A stretch of 64,000 nt of DNA from Ceratorhiza oryzae-sativae (Eukaryota > Basidiomycota > Agaricomycetes > Cantharellales > Ceratobasidiaceae). Under the pieces are notes generated by a model. It made no database searches, was not told the origin of the DNA, and saw only the letters and a list, made by a program, of their open reading frames with translations. Positions 32,881 to 43,646 of the stretch are shown here, in pieces; the stretch's first letter is position 1; each line of letters begins with the position of its first letter. Made by a program: the position numbers and the translations under genes. The stretch covers positions 39,890-103,889 of the forward strand of contig JARWMV010000053.1 in the NCBI GenBank assembly GCA_030998015.1. Direction: 5' to 3'.

Positions 32881-35800
32881 AAGGCATGGGGGTCCTGGGG
32901 TGCCTTTGGATGCAACTTGACATAGTTGGCGATGAGTTCTGGTGTGTTCACCAGGTCATCATAAGTTAACCATTGTCGCTCATCATAGCCAAGCCATTTG
33001 ACATAGTATTCAAAGATGTTAGACCTTTTGTTGTATCATGATTTTATGATCTGTTCCACTTCAAATTCTTCTTCCCCTTCAGGAGTTACCACAGGTGGTG
33101 GTGGGGGAACCTGACGTCCATAGGGATCGTCTTTATGTTTGGTCAGGAGCAAGACATGAAATACTGGGTGTATTTTCATGGTTACTGGCAGGTCCAGTTT
33201 GAAGGCGTGAGTGCCATGTTGTGCTACCACCTTGAATGGTCCAACTCTCTTGTGGGCCAATTTCCTGGAGGCCTGTTGTGTCCATATGTTCTTGGTGTTG
33301 AGCCAGACTTTGTCTCCCACCCTGATGGCTTCTGGGGTCCAATGCTTCCAATCATAGTATTCTTTGGTCCTCTGGTTTGCTAGTTCCAAAGCAGCCTTGA
33401 GTTTGTCATGGCCCTTTTGAAGCCATTCTGCATGATTGTCTGCTAAGGGGAATTCTTGTTCCTCCTTGTCCCCAACTGCCAGCCTTGGATGGAAACTGTA
33501 GTTTGCAAAGAATGGTGTTTTGCCAGTTGAGGCATTGACGCCATTGTTGTAGGCAAATTCAGCCAGAGGTAAGAGTGAGACCCAGTTGTCCTGCTGATCT
33601 GATACATAGTGTCTCAGGTACCCTTCTACTACTTGGTTAGCCCTTTCAGACTGGCCATCTGTTTGGGGGTGGTATGCTGTGGAGTAGGATGGTTTTATAT
33701 CCAGTCGTTTGTACAGGTGCCTTAAGAATTTGGATGTGAAGTTGGGACCACAGTCTGAAATGGTTTTTCATGGTAACCCATGGAGTTTCCATACATAGGT
33801 TAGGAACAGGTTTGCACAATCCATGGCACTGGCCTCTGACTGACATGGGATAAAGTGGACCATTTTTGTCAGGTGGTCCACAACTGTAAATATAGCATCA
33901 AACCCTTCTGATAAGGGTAATCCAGTGATCAGATCATAGGTAATTTCCTCCCAAGGTTTTTCTGGTGCTGGTATTGGGTTTAGGAGCCCTGGGGGAACCT
34001 GGTTGCTGTGCTAGTTCCTAATACATGATTCGCAATGTGTGACATATTCGTTGACTGATTTTTTCATTGATGACCATGTATATTTGTGGTTTAACAATTC
34101 GTATGTTCTGAATTGTCCTGGGTGTCCTGCAGCTGGGTTGTCATGACAGCTCTCAATGATCAGTTTGCAAAGTTCTTTGTTATTTGGGATGTAGATTTGG
34201 CCCTTGTATCGTAAAAGTCCTTCATCCCATTCCCAGTTTTTGACCTTTTCATTGTTGTCTAGGGCTTTCAGCACTTTTGACAGGTGCTTGTCCCCTGGGA
34301 TGGCATCCCTAATGAGTTGTTCCAGGTCATGGTCTGGTGTGATTGCTTGTAGCCACAGTGATTTTAGTTCAAGAAATTGGTTTTGCGCAAGCAGAGCTTG
34401 GCTCTCACCCCCCTCTTTAGGGATATGCCTTGACAGCCTAGAGAGTATGTCTGCCTGGCTGTTCTTTGCCCCTTCAATGTATAGAATCTTGAATTCGAAT
34501 CTGGACAGGAACTCATGCCATTGTGTGACCCAGCTGTTCAGTGGCTGATTTGTCTTCCAATATTCCAGATTTTTGTGATTGCAGATAATTTTTACTGGGT
34601 GTTTGGCCCCTTCTAGTAAATGACACCAGTGTTTGAGGGCTTTTATGATTGCCAGCATTTCCTTGCTGTAAATATCGTAATTTCTTTCTGCCAGGACCAT
34701 TGCCTTGGAGTAGTAGGAGATTGGGTGGAGCATTCCATCTTCTCCATATTGCAGCAACACAGCACCTGTGGCATAGCCTGAGGTGTCTGTTTCCAAAATA
34801 AATGGTTTGCTGGGTTCTGGCTGAATTAGGAGGGGGGCTTCTTTCAATTTCTGCTTCAGCAGGTTCCATGCCTGGTCCCTTTCTTCTGTCCATTCCCACT
34901 TTACATCCTTCTTGACAAGTTCATAAAGACACTTTGTAATTTTCGAAAAGTCTTTTATGAAGTGCCTCAACCAATTTGCAAACCCCAACCCTTCCAGGAC
35001 TTCAGTTGGGTTGGTAGGGGTTGGCCATTCAACAGCCTTTTCAACCTTGGCTGGGTCCACTTTAATTCCCTGGGGGGTCACTACTATTCCCAGGTAATCG
35101 ACTTTGGTGACATCAAAAACACATTTCTCCAGGGCGCAGTATAGGCCAGCTTTTTGGAGACGATGTAAGACTTCTTTGACATGTTCATCATGTTCTTCTT
35201 GGTTTTTGGAGAATACTAGTATGTCATCCATATAGATTACAACATAAATGCCCTCGATGTCTTGGAACTCTTCCCAGATCATGGCCATGAAGGTTCCTGG
35301 TGCATTCTTTTGACCAAATTGCATGACTAAGGGCTCATACAACCTGTATTTGGTCTTAAAAGCTGCTTTCCATTCGTCCCCTTCCTGAATTCATATGAGG
35401 TTGAAGCCCCACTTTAGATCAAACTTGGTGAATATCTTTGCCCCATGCAAAGTCTCCACAATATCATTGATGCGTGGGAGTGGGTACACATTAGAGACTG
35501 TCATTTTGTTTAGTCGCCAGTAGTCAATGCACATGTGCAACTTCCCATTCTTCTTTTTGACAAATATGACTGGGGATGCCATTGGTGACCTTGAGGGTCT
35601 GATATGCCCTGCTTTCAGTTGGCGATCCAAGGTTTTGCGCAATTCTGCATCTTCCTTGACACCCACACTATATATGGGGCCATGCCTTGGCTTGGCATCC
35701 AGTTTTAAATCTATTTCCATATCTCACTTTCTATGGGGTGGTAATGGTTGGACGTTGTCTTCTTCAGCAAATATTTTCTGGAATTCTTTATATTTTGTTG

Positions 35801-36386
35801 GGAGGGAGTCTAAGGAGTCCAGCTGAAGCTCCTTAGGTTCATTTGCATGCACGTGCAAGGGTTTTGTGATGCAGTGCTTCAGGCATATTGGTGAGTTGAA
35901 CTTGATGTCTTTTCCATCCCAATCAATGTTGGGGTTATGGAATTTGAGCCATGACATGCCCAGGACTAAATCATTTTTGCCAACATTCACAACATAGGCA
36001 CTGAGGATTTCTTGGTGCTCCTGAATGTACAACTCAAAGGTGCAATAGTGGGTCACAGACCCTGAATTGATCTCCCTTCCATCGATAACTTGTAGTTTTT
36101 TTGGCATTTTTAGGGAGACAGTGGGGATATGATATTGTTTAACAAGGTCTTCATGGATAAATACTGATGAGGCCCCTGAATCAATCATGGCCCATCCATT
36201 GAATTTTTTCATGTTATATGCCAACTTGTGTTCAGGGGTTATGCGCAGAGGGAATGCGTGGAAGAAAAACTGTAGTTGTGATTGGTTTCCTAATGACATA
36301 CATTCCATTTCCATAATTTTATTTTCATTATGTGCATTTTGTAACATAGCACCCAAGACCGCCCCCCTGGCACAGTTTGAGCTCAT
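32881..36386 (-). pseudogene. gypsy-1 copy B pol: protease, RT, RNase H, integrase, chromodomain
   Basis: Order on the minus strand: protease (MIDSGASSVFIHEDL), RT (VIYMDDILVFSKN), RNase H (ETDTSGYATGAVLLQ), integrase zinc region (CHDNPAAGHPGQFRTYELL; HCESC), core (YHPQTDGQSERANQ) and GPF tail, then a chromodomain (EVEQIIKS, stop, YNKRSNIFEYYVKWLGYDER, WLTYDDLVNTPELIANYV). Stops include TGA at 35724, 35391, about 33769 (P-stop-KTI) and 33036, and a TAG near 34011. At 33036 copy A has CAA where copy B has TGA; both derive from CGA by one transition. SDCG here and SDWG in copy A both replace the family SDRG. Confidence 0.92.
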
Positions 36387-37813
36387 TCTTTTACTGACTC
36401 GTCATCAGTTGTTTCTACATCCTCAACTACTGCCTCGTATCCTGACATCTTGGCTGAGGGACATTTGGTGGCAACATGGCTGTGCCCTCCACAGTTATAG
36501 CAGGTGTTTGTGCCCTTTCCTTTTCCTGCGCTATCCAGATCCATTGCGTCTGGGTCCTTTGCCTTGGGGGCCGCCGGTGGGTGATTATCCTTCTTTATGT
36601 CCTTGAAGGATTCTTGCACGTTGGCATTGCTGCCATCGTAGCAGATGGTTGGGACCATGAAACCCTTCGTGTTGGGCCCAATGGCCACAATCTGACCTTT
36701 TACAGCTTTCCCATCCTTAATCTTGTATATCCATTCCCCATTTTTGAATTTCTCCTTTTGGGGAGTGCTTTGGGGGTTATTTGTTGGCCTACTGGACAAG
36801 GCATTGCTGCTGGACTTGTTACCCCCATGAGATGTTTGTTTGCTACCAAACAAGATGAGGTGGCGGTCAATTTCCAGGGCTCGCTGAGTGAGTTGGGCAA
36901 AAGTTTTGGTGCAGGGGTCATAGTTTTGGGCCACCATGCTGTCTGTTATGTCTGATGATAGACCATCATAGAACTGATCACGCATGGCAGCATCATTGTA
37001 GTTGAGGCCTGTGGAATATAGGTTGAATAGGGTGAGGTAACCCTGAACTGTCTTCGATTGTTTCAATTTCTGCCACTTGTCGTGGTTATTTTCGGTGCAG
37101 TTCAGGTCCCCATAACGGGTGGTAAATTCTTGCCAGAACAGATTGGCATCATGAAGCCAGGGGATCGCAGTTCCAGGGTTTGAAATTTTGAATTCTTCAT
37201 ACGAGTTGACCCATTCAGCTGCTGACCCTTTGAGATAAGAGGTGATGAAGGCGACCACTTGATCAGCTGAATGCCCACTCATGTTTGTATTGATGTATCA
37301 GGCACATGCAATTCTGAATGAGATGGCGTCTTCTTGTTTTGTGCCATCAAACTTTTGAGGGGCAGCCATCTTAACCTTTGCAGTCAACCCACCAGAGGGA
37401 GCAGGTGCTGTTGGTTGTGGTTGGGCTGCACTGGAGGGAGCTAGTACTTGAGCAGCACCTGAGCCTCCTGTGGAAGTGTTGATTTGCGCTTTGATGTGCA
37501 TGATAGTGGTCTGGAGAATGGCTAACATCCCCACTAGATTGTTGACATTGGTGGCTAATCCAGCCATGTCTGTGTCTATTTTTGTCTGATTGGTGGTAAG
37601 TTTGGCTTCAAGTGAGTCCGTATAGGTTTTATTATTGTGTTCAACATCTCCAATATCATTTTGGAGATTGTTGGTTCGTTCTTGTAATTCATCCATTGAC
37701 TGGAGCATATAGATGACTTTTTCCCCATCAGACATATTTGCCCAAGCAGGGGCAGAGGGTTGTGACACCATTTCAGAGAGGATTTGATAAAATTCTAAAG
37801 GCGACGGAGACAA
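36383..37813 (-). pseudogene. gypsy-1 copy B gag
   Basis: The N-terminal half (37813-37301) has MSPSPLEFYQILSEMVSQ and the heptad-like LQERTNNLQNDIGDVEHNN; then TGA (37298-37300) follows RIACA. The core half follows (ITSYLKGSAAEWVNSYEEF, QKLKQSKTVQGYLTLFNLY) with the knuckle CYNCGGHSHVATKC. The end overlaps the protease frame at 36383-36386. The same TGA position occurs in copy A. Confidence 0.9.
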
Positions 37814-38735
37814 TAAGGAAGTACAGGAAATTGGGAATTGTTTTGGTAGTATAGGATTTCTGTTCCCTGCATGAGTCTATAAACTTCAAAGTTTCTGATT
37901 CCCGCAAACCTTAACCAAGTATCGTCCAAGTCCCAACTTTTGGTGTCTTGGCAACGATATGGGCACTCCACCCTTTTCAGTTTAGTTTGGTCCCAAAGGA
38001 GTGCTTCCTTGGGGAGAATTGATTTGGGCTGTTGGAAGGGGTGTTTCTTCCTGAATTGGCAAGCCCGTGCCACTTAGAAAGGTGGGGTGAGGGAGGTCTG
38101 ACAGCGTTGAGAAGACAGGGAAGGCGTACTTGTGGGGTTCAATTGTTTCTCGGACTATAGCTTCTAGTCTGAGATGGTCTTGGAGGAGGGATAGGTAGTC
38201 CTCCTGGTGTTCGCGCAAATGCTCGGTTAAGTATGCGCAACAGGCCTCAGCTTCATGAAGTTTTTCACAGGTTTCTTTGTACTTATTCTGGTAATAATGG
38301 TACCTGTCTTGGAAATTTTCGATAGTGTTTAGCAGGTGATGAAGAAGTTGTTGGCCAAGGTTCTCCAGCTTATAGCTGGTTGTGGGGGATGGTGTAGTAG
38401 TAAAGAAATTTGTCCTTCTTAGGACAATAAGGGCAGCGCACTGGGAAAGTTGCTCTGTTTGCCTGATGGCAAATTTTGCACTCCGGGGCACCTGGCTCAG
38501 TGACAAAGGCTTGTTGGGCATGTCCGACCTTCTGGGGGTGGACTTTGATAATTATTACTTGGTTGAAATTGATGTGCCTGGCTTCTTCAAGGATGCTTTC
38601 GACCAAGTTGAGGGTGAAGCAGTGGATCGACAGGTGTCCAAACCACCCACACAAATGGCAGCGCTGGTCTTCTGTAAAAGGTTGTGCCACTTGAGGGCCG
38701 TGCATTCTGTCAGAGACATACTCGAGCAAGAGCAA
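37795..38735 (-). pseudogene. gypsy-1 copy B leader ORF (CCHC knuckle, Cys cluster, coiled coil)
   Basis: Three overlapping frames precede gag. Frame 1 (38735-38370) has CHLCGWFGHLSIHC (CX2CX4HX4C) and CKICHQANR...CPYCPKKDKF. Frame 2 (38521-37982) has a helical region (LLHHLLNTIENFQDRYHYY, LHEAEACCAYLTEHLREHQE). Frame 3 (38073-37795) has RKKHPFQQPKSILPKEALL and DLDDTWLRFAGIRNFEVY. The order and frame changes match copy A, so this is a family trait rather than random decay of one copy. Frameshifting, splicing or old inactivation could explain it. The function is unknown; a nucleic-acid chaperone is possible from the knuckle. Confidence 0.55.
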
Positions 38736-39040
38736 GATAAAAGGAAAATAGACCCTTTCCCAAGTCTATTGGAATAGGAAGGTGACCTCTGTTGCTCAGC
38801 TACTTAAGGGCAATGAGCGACCCCACCTCTTGTTGATGAAAGAGATTAGAGAACCGAAGCTTGTTACAACATGTGAGGGACCTGGCTATGCAAGGTTTCA
38901 CAGAGGCGCGTATAGGGCAACGATATCTTGTGGCTGTGGATAGGTGGAGTGGGATTGGGGAAGGCAATGGGGAGTTATCTCGAGACGACGCCAACAGCAT
39001 TCCAGAAGTATCCCAGACGACACTGAGACTTATGATTGTA

Positions 39041-39055
39041 AAGAACTTGACCTGA
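39041..39055 (-). promoter_or_regulatory. Primer-binding site, predicted self-priming type
   Basis: Directly next to the 5' LTR the minus strand reads TCAGGTCAAGTTCTT. Thirteen bases (AGGTCAAGTTCTT) are complementary to AAGAACTTGACCT inside the LTR at 39126-39138, about 28 nt downstream of the TATATAAA box (39166-39173), i.e. at the expected 5' end of the RNA. This is the arrangement known for Tf1/sushi elements, which prime from their own 5' end. Confidence 0.65.
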
Positions 39056-39434
39056 TGTTGACAACAACAAGTCAGGTGATGAGAAAAATAGTAAGAAAGG
39101 AAAAAGAGAACTTGTATTCAACAAGAGGTCAAGTTCTTGAGGAGTCCTCTGCGAACTTGACCCAGTTTATATACATAGTACAAGCCACATCATAACAAAC
39201 AAGCCTGTACAGTGAGTCACGACTGATAAGAGATAGAAGCAGTAGAAGCGACTGCAGAACTGTGGAATTTCACATTGGAGTTGAAATACATCTCAGTTAC
39301 CAGTCCGGAACATTCCCTGAGTCACATGACACAGATATACCATAAAAGGCAAGTATGTTTTGAAGATGATCTCATAAAATGTAGTAAATCGAGAAAATAT
39401 TATAGAGTGGATATATGCGTGTCAGTTCGTGACA
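39056..39434 (-). repeat. 5' LTR of gypsy-1 copy B
   Basis: 379 bp, paired with 32490-32868. Minus-strand TATATAAA at 39173-39166 is the likely promoter; transcription would start near 39138. Flanked by ACTTG on the outside. Confidence 0.93.
39166..39173 (-). promoter_or_regulatory. TATA box of gypsy-1 LTR
   Basis: TATATAAA on the minus strand, conserved in all three gypsy-1 LTRs of the window. It places the RNA start near AAGAACTTGACC (39138). Confidence 0.6.
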
Positions 39435-39795
39435 ACTTGTCCTTAAGAGGACTGGGCAGGGACTATGGACTAAGAGTCACACAGGTAGTAGAGGGGATAC
39501 GACAGGAGGTTGAGTTCTGAGGCTTAAGGCTCTCAGACTCTCCCTTATATATTCATATGATGAGTTATATCATATGGTGTGAGATGACTATTGTACAATG
39601 TAAGAATGGTGCCATGTAACAGAATATTCCAGAAGGTACAAACAGAACATAAACAACAACAAGGTCACGTGATCATGTAAGTAATTCTATGCATATATCT
39701 GATTAAACAGGACTTGTCCAAAAATATGAGAAAGAGAGATTTATAAAATATAGGAAAATCATAATAAAATCTGCATCATGGTCTAGGCCATGACA

Positions 39796-40487
39796 AATGC
39801 AGCCTTTATAACTAAATCAGAGGTAATTGAACCCAATTGATTCGACGTCTGGATGACCATGCTGATGACAGCATACGATGGAGGTAACGCATTCATTATA
39901 ATTTGAGTGAGCATAGAGTCGCTAATCAGTTCGCCTAGTGTTTTCATCTTCGAAGCGATTGTACAGAGGGAATTTATACCCATGGTAATGTCATGATCTT
40001 CTTCAATCTTCGTATTGACTAGTTGGTGGTACAGGAAGGATATCGATTGAGCTCCCTTCCCTTCCCACCTTTCGACAACTCGCGTCCACGCCTCTTGCGA
40101 TGTTTCAGCCTCGACAATATTGGCTAGCACCTTGTCTTCCATCGCCAATGCGATCTGGGCGAGAGCCTCTTGATCGCGTTTTAGCCACTCAGCTAGGGAT
40201 TCAGTATATTCGCTCGACCTTGATTTGTCTTTGGCATCGGCATCGGTGAGTTCAGCCGGGGGTTTCTCGACTCTGAGAACAATGTCCTCTAGGCCTCGTA
40301 GGTGTAGGACCATTTGCTGATGAAATTTCCATGCTGTGTAATTAGATCTGTCACTCTTCAGAGCAGGAACATCGAGCGACTTCTTGCTCAAGTAGCTCGG
40401 CTTGTGGCTCGAAGACATCGCTGGCGGGACTGTTACCGGGTCGACGGGGCTCTCTGGTTTCGTACTAGTAGAGGCTGCGGGGCTCAT
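39796..40487 (-). pseudogene. Copia gag N-terminal half
   Basis: It starts at 40487 (MSPAASTSTKPESPVDP), just inside the 5' LTR; the ATG overlaps the sequence next to the LTR where the primer site lies. The UBN2/gag-type core is visible: LKSDRSNYTAWKFHQQMVLH, EAWTRVVERWEGKGAQSISF, YHQLVNTKIEEDHD, LPPSYAVISMVIQ. It stops at the family X LTR at 39795; reading resumes near 32322. Confidence 0.9.
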
Positions 40488-40491
40488 AACC

Positions 40492-40783
40492 TCTCACGCA
40501 GGGAGGTTACTCGTGGCTAAGATACAAATCGTACTTAGCTCAACTACGAAGGTAGAGAACCGTATATACTGTACCTAAGATACAAATCGTACTACAGAGT
40601 ACAGTGTGAATAGAATACATGAGAAAAGAAAGAAAATACGATACCTTAGCTCAACTACGAAGGTAGAGAACTAAGGAAGAAGAAAGGGGGTTCCCGCGAA
40701 CTCGCGCATGATATCAGGGAGGGGGGATACGAAACAGAAACAAATATGCGCATACATACACGCATATGATTGTAAATTCAACA
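40492..40783 (-). repeat. Copia 5' LTR
   Basis: 292 bp, identical to 28332-28623 except at two positions (CG here, TG there). Followed outward by the duplication GCAAG (40784-40788) and the second half of the hAT transposase gene. Confidence 0.93.
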
Positions 40784-42617
40784 GCAAGCTCCTCAAACAC
40801 TTCAAAATGTCAACTCAGGCAGCTGGCAAGTTAAATGCAGCTCGAAAGTCACTCGGCATAGTGCGACGCCTGCAGAGCATTGGGAAGACTCGATTTGCGA
40901 CCATCTACTATGCTGCCGTTTCTGTTCTGGAGAATCTCCCCGCACTTTATATGATTTATAACAACGGTGAGATGGATACGGCGGCAAACCCTCTACCAGA
41001 AGTATGTGATTCATTTTTCTTTGGATCTAGTATTGTCCTAACGTAGCCCTAGGCTGATTCTGAGGTTATGGATGCTAGTCAACCAGCAGCGATACAATTC
41101 AAACTGAAGTTAACCGAACTCATAAATCTTCTCGAACCCTTGGCTCGTGCGATATTATGCCTCGAATCAACACACAGCACTATCAGCGATGTCTACTTCT
41201 TCTGGCTTGCAGCTTTAGCTTTGCTCAATCGCCTTTTATCCTCTAATACAACCACTCTGAGTGTTGAAGACAAGTCACAACTTCAGGTGATTATATACAA
41301 CTGGTTTAGCGAAGCAATGAACAAAGCACCCACCGACACATATATTACCGCATTCTTCCTTGATCCTTGTAAGTGCAATTTCACTTATATGTTGTACTTA
41401 CTTATAACTTCTACAGGCTATCGCACTGCATCTATCTACTTGGATTCAAGCAATTTTTATGCTGCCCAAGCCCCAGTTGTCTTTGGATCGACCAAGCGCT
41501 CCTCTAGTCGCCGTAAACCCAATCACTCTGGCTCTTGCCTCACTGGAAGTTTATACTCCAGGATACGGCAACAGCTCATGTGGATGCTTCGAGATGAGCT
41601 TATGGTTGGTCAGAAGCGTCCCGATCATCCATTGTATCAATACGACACGTTGCGTGCCAAAACCGAGCTCACCACACAGCTTCAACAGTACCACTCCGGT
41701 CTACCACCTTTTCGACAGTTTTCTGTTGACCGAGAGAGTGTTTTGGAGTATTGGAGTTTGCACAAGGACTCACATCTTACATTCATTCTATCGGTAAGTG
41801 CTTTCCATCTATATGCGACAATTTAACATTTGTATCTCACTAACCCGTTCAGTACCTTTCCGCAAAACTCTTCTCGGTGCTACCTAATTCAATGTGCGAT
41901 GAACGCGCCAGGTCACGACTAACTCACATGTATTCGAAACTACGAACACAGCTTGACGCCCACTTGATGGTCGAGCAGATACAGTTCAGCCAATTTATGG
42001 CAATGGTATGCACAACAATCTCCCCCAATTAGCCAGGCTACTGATAAGAGTTGTGTAGGTTGATGGATCAGTGACATACACGGAGAGAAAGAAGTCTCCT
42101 AGTCGCTCTCGATTCTATGAGATAAAGCAGGAAACAATTGCTAAATACACTGATGTCGAACCAACCAGCGATTGCCCAGTCGCTTTGGCCGATGAACCTG
42201 GAGAAGAGTGGCTAGATAGTCGAGCGAACGGCAAAGGGCGGCTTATGAGTAGCGACATGCCCGAATTTGGTGAGTGCCCATCACTTGAGCACGCGTTACA
42301 CTCGTTTTGTATCGACCTCAACTTGCAAACACTAGTTGATGCACTGCGCACCACTCCGGGAGACAAGCTGGATTTATCTTCCAACTACTCCCAGCCGGGT
42401 TTACCCGTTGCTGGGTCAGTCCTGGTTCCGTATATGGATGCCTCTGATATTTCGTGGGACGAATGAATATTGCATTTAATCTGTATTTCCATTTTTGGTA
42501 CTTAGCCCAAAATGGGTGTATCATACTATGTCTCTTACTTCACGTGATTCTCATACCTGACCTGACTAAGCGTCGCTTACGACTCATACCTTACACTGTC
42601 CGCACCCTAGGTGGCCG

Positions 42618-43646
42618 CCTACCACTCATCGTCCGCAGGCACAAGAGGTACTCGTCTCGGTCTTCACCCTTGCGTCATTTTCGCCATGTCACCTGTCCAA
42701 GTCGCCCTCATGTGCGCCATCACCCGTCCGAGCGGTTGTCTGGCGGAACTCCATATCCCTCAGACAGACATATTAGCCGGCAAGAACCCCTAGAACATGA
42801 TTTCGACCGTGATCGACGATCTTTCAGGGCATGGTGGTGGCCAAGCCATGTCCGAGTATTGGAGTTAGGCGGGGAGCGCCTTCAATCCGATGCACACCCA
42901 GTGGAGTTCGCCCAAAGTAGCACATAGCCAGCATACCGGTGCGCTTTCTGATGTCTCGGCATCGGTCAGAGACAACGCTAACCATTTCCCACCCTTTGGC
43001 ATGGTTGCGGTCGTTCACCGCGAGCGCAGCAAAGATCACTATCAGCTCGGTTGTTCATGAACTGCGTGGCACCTGTTGCTCGTTTGAACTTGGACAATCA
43101 AGAGCCCTGATTTATGGAATACAGGGTTAATGGATTGAGCGGCTCGCCTCGAACACATCCACGTCCCGGGCAGGAGGACGGTCGGTTTTCATAGCACGGC
43201 GACCTGCGTGAGTTTGCACAAACTGCCTTCATTTGAGCGGTGTGAACGCTAACGTGTTGAGCTTGCCCGGTTTCCAGTCCCACTTCCAGCCCTTATACGG
43301 TTCCGCCGATGCCACCCGGCAACTGGGAAATCGTGCCACGGGCTTGCCACCGATTTCATCCCGCCACTGTGGCTTAATTGAAGCCGCCATGTCCCTCGGT
43401 GCGTTGAGTTGAAGCTCTGCATTAAATTATAGAACGCTATGCCCGCTGTTCGCGCCCATGCCTGCGTATATTATGCCAATCAACAGCACCCCGTTCCACA
43501 TAAAATTGATCGGCCATTCACAGATGTCACATGTTTGATCCAGGCATGAAGGAGCCAGAGAGGATTCTGGATGTAGATTTGCCGAGGTGCAAAAGTCGGA
43601 ACTAGAGCAGCTACTATAACATTGGTACTCCACCCTACAGCGCCTG
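42618..43646. other. Interval between hAT and LINE remnant
   Basis: About 1 kb with balanced, CpG-containing sequence. No domain or intron-bearing gene can be recognised. It may be the upstream, unrecognisable part of the decayed LINE. Confidence 0.35.

Larger units (their letters stand above)
32490..39434 (-). mobile_element. Full-length Ty3/gypsy element gypsy-1 copy B
   Basis: 6,945 bp with two 379-bp LTRs (32490-32868 and 39056-39434) and exact 5-bp duplications ACTTG (32485-32489 and 39435-39439). Primer site, leader ORF, gag, protease, RT, RNase H, integrase, chromodomain and polypurine tract are all present in order on the minus strand. The LTRs show about 16 differences, all transitions. 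The coding region is interrupted by several TGA codons and one TAG, so the copy is not autonomous. Confidence 0.95.
32328..39795. mobile_element. Solo LTR, family X, copy 2, split by gypsy-1 copy B
   Basis: The left part (32328-32489) and right part (39440-39795) together make about 518 bp, starting TGTCAGAGC and ending CCATGACA. The duplication AATGC (32323-32327 and 39796-39800) lies in the copia gag. It is homologous to copy 1 at 6884-7427. The gypsy-1 insertion site inside it is marked by ACTTG on both sides. Confidence 0.88.
28332..40783 (-). mobile_element. Ty1/copia retrotransposon inside the hAT transposase gene
   Basis: The 292-bp LTRs (28332-28623 and 40492-40783) differ at only two positions, both CG versus TG. 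The 5-bp duplication GCAAG (28327-28331 and 40784-40788) is exact. Coding order on the minus strand is gag, protease, integrase, RT, RNase H, which defines copia. Gag is interrupted by a solo LTR (32328-39795) that in turn carries gypsy-1 copy B. Without these the element is about 5 kb. Confidence 0.93.
26900..42466 (+). pseudogene. hAT transposase with BED zinc finger, disrupted
   Basis: Multi-exon gene. The start codon seems split by an intron (AT at 26900-26901, intron 26902-26952, then G ACC ACA). Order: basic N-terminus; BED-type finger (FRCIASSVCQWACAS ... HAVHCRALARW) with TGA at 27393-27395 and an earlier TGA at 27153-27155; LSLSFDGLSAGEQP and IDELGIHCISSIVSDDTNV (RNase H-like catalytic core); copia insertion in codons RLRK (28331); then KHFKMSTQAAGKL, RRLQSIGKTRFATIYYAAV and further exons to DASDISWDE (stop 42464-42466). 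Both TGA codons fit CGA to TGA. An uninterrupted version would have moved the element by cut and paste. Confidence 0.85.
26563..42609 (+). mobile_element. hAT DNA transposon with complete ends, split by nested insertions
   Basis: The ends are TAGGGTGCGGACAG (26563-26576) and its exact reverse complement CTGTCCGCACCCTA (42596-42609). They are flanked by a perfect 8-bp duplication GGTGGCCG (26555-26562 and 42610-42617), the hAT hallmark. Subterminal copies of CTCATACCT occur near both ends. Without the 12.45-kb copia insertion (28332-40783 plus its 5-bp duplication) the element is about 3.6 kb and encodes one BED-finger transposase. Confidence 0.93.
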
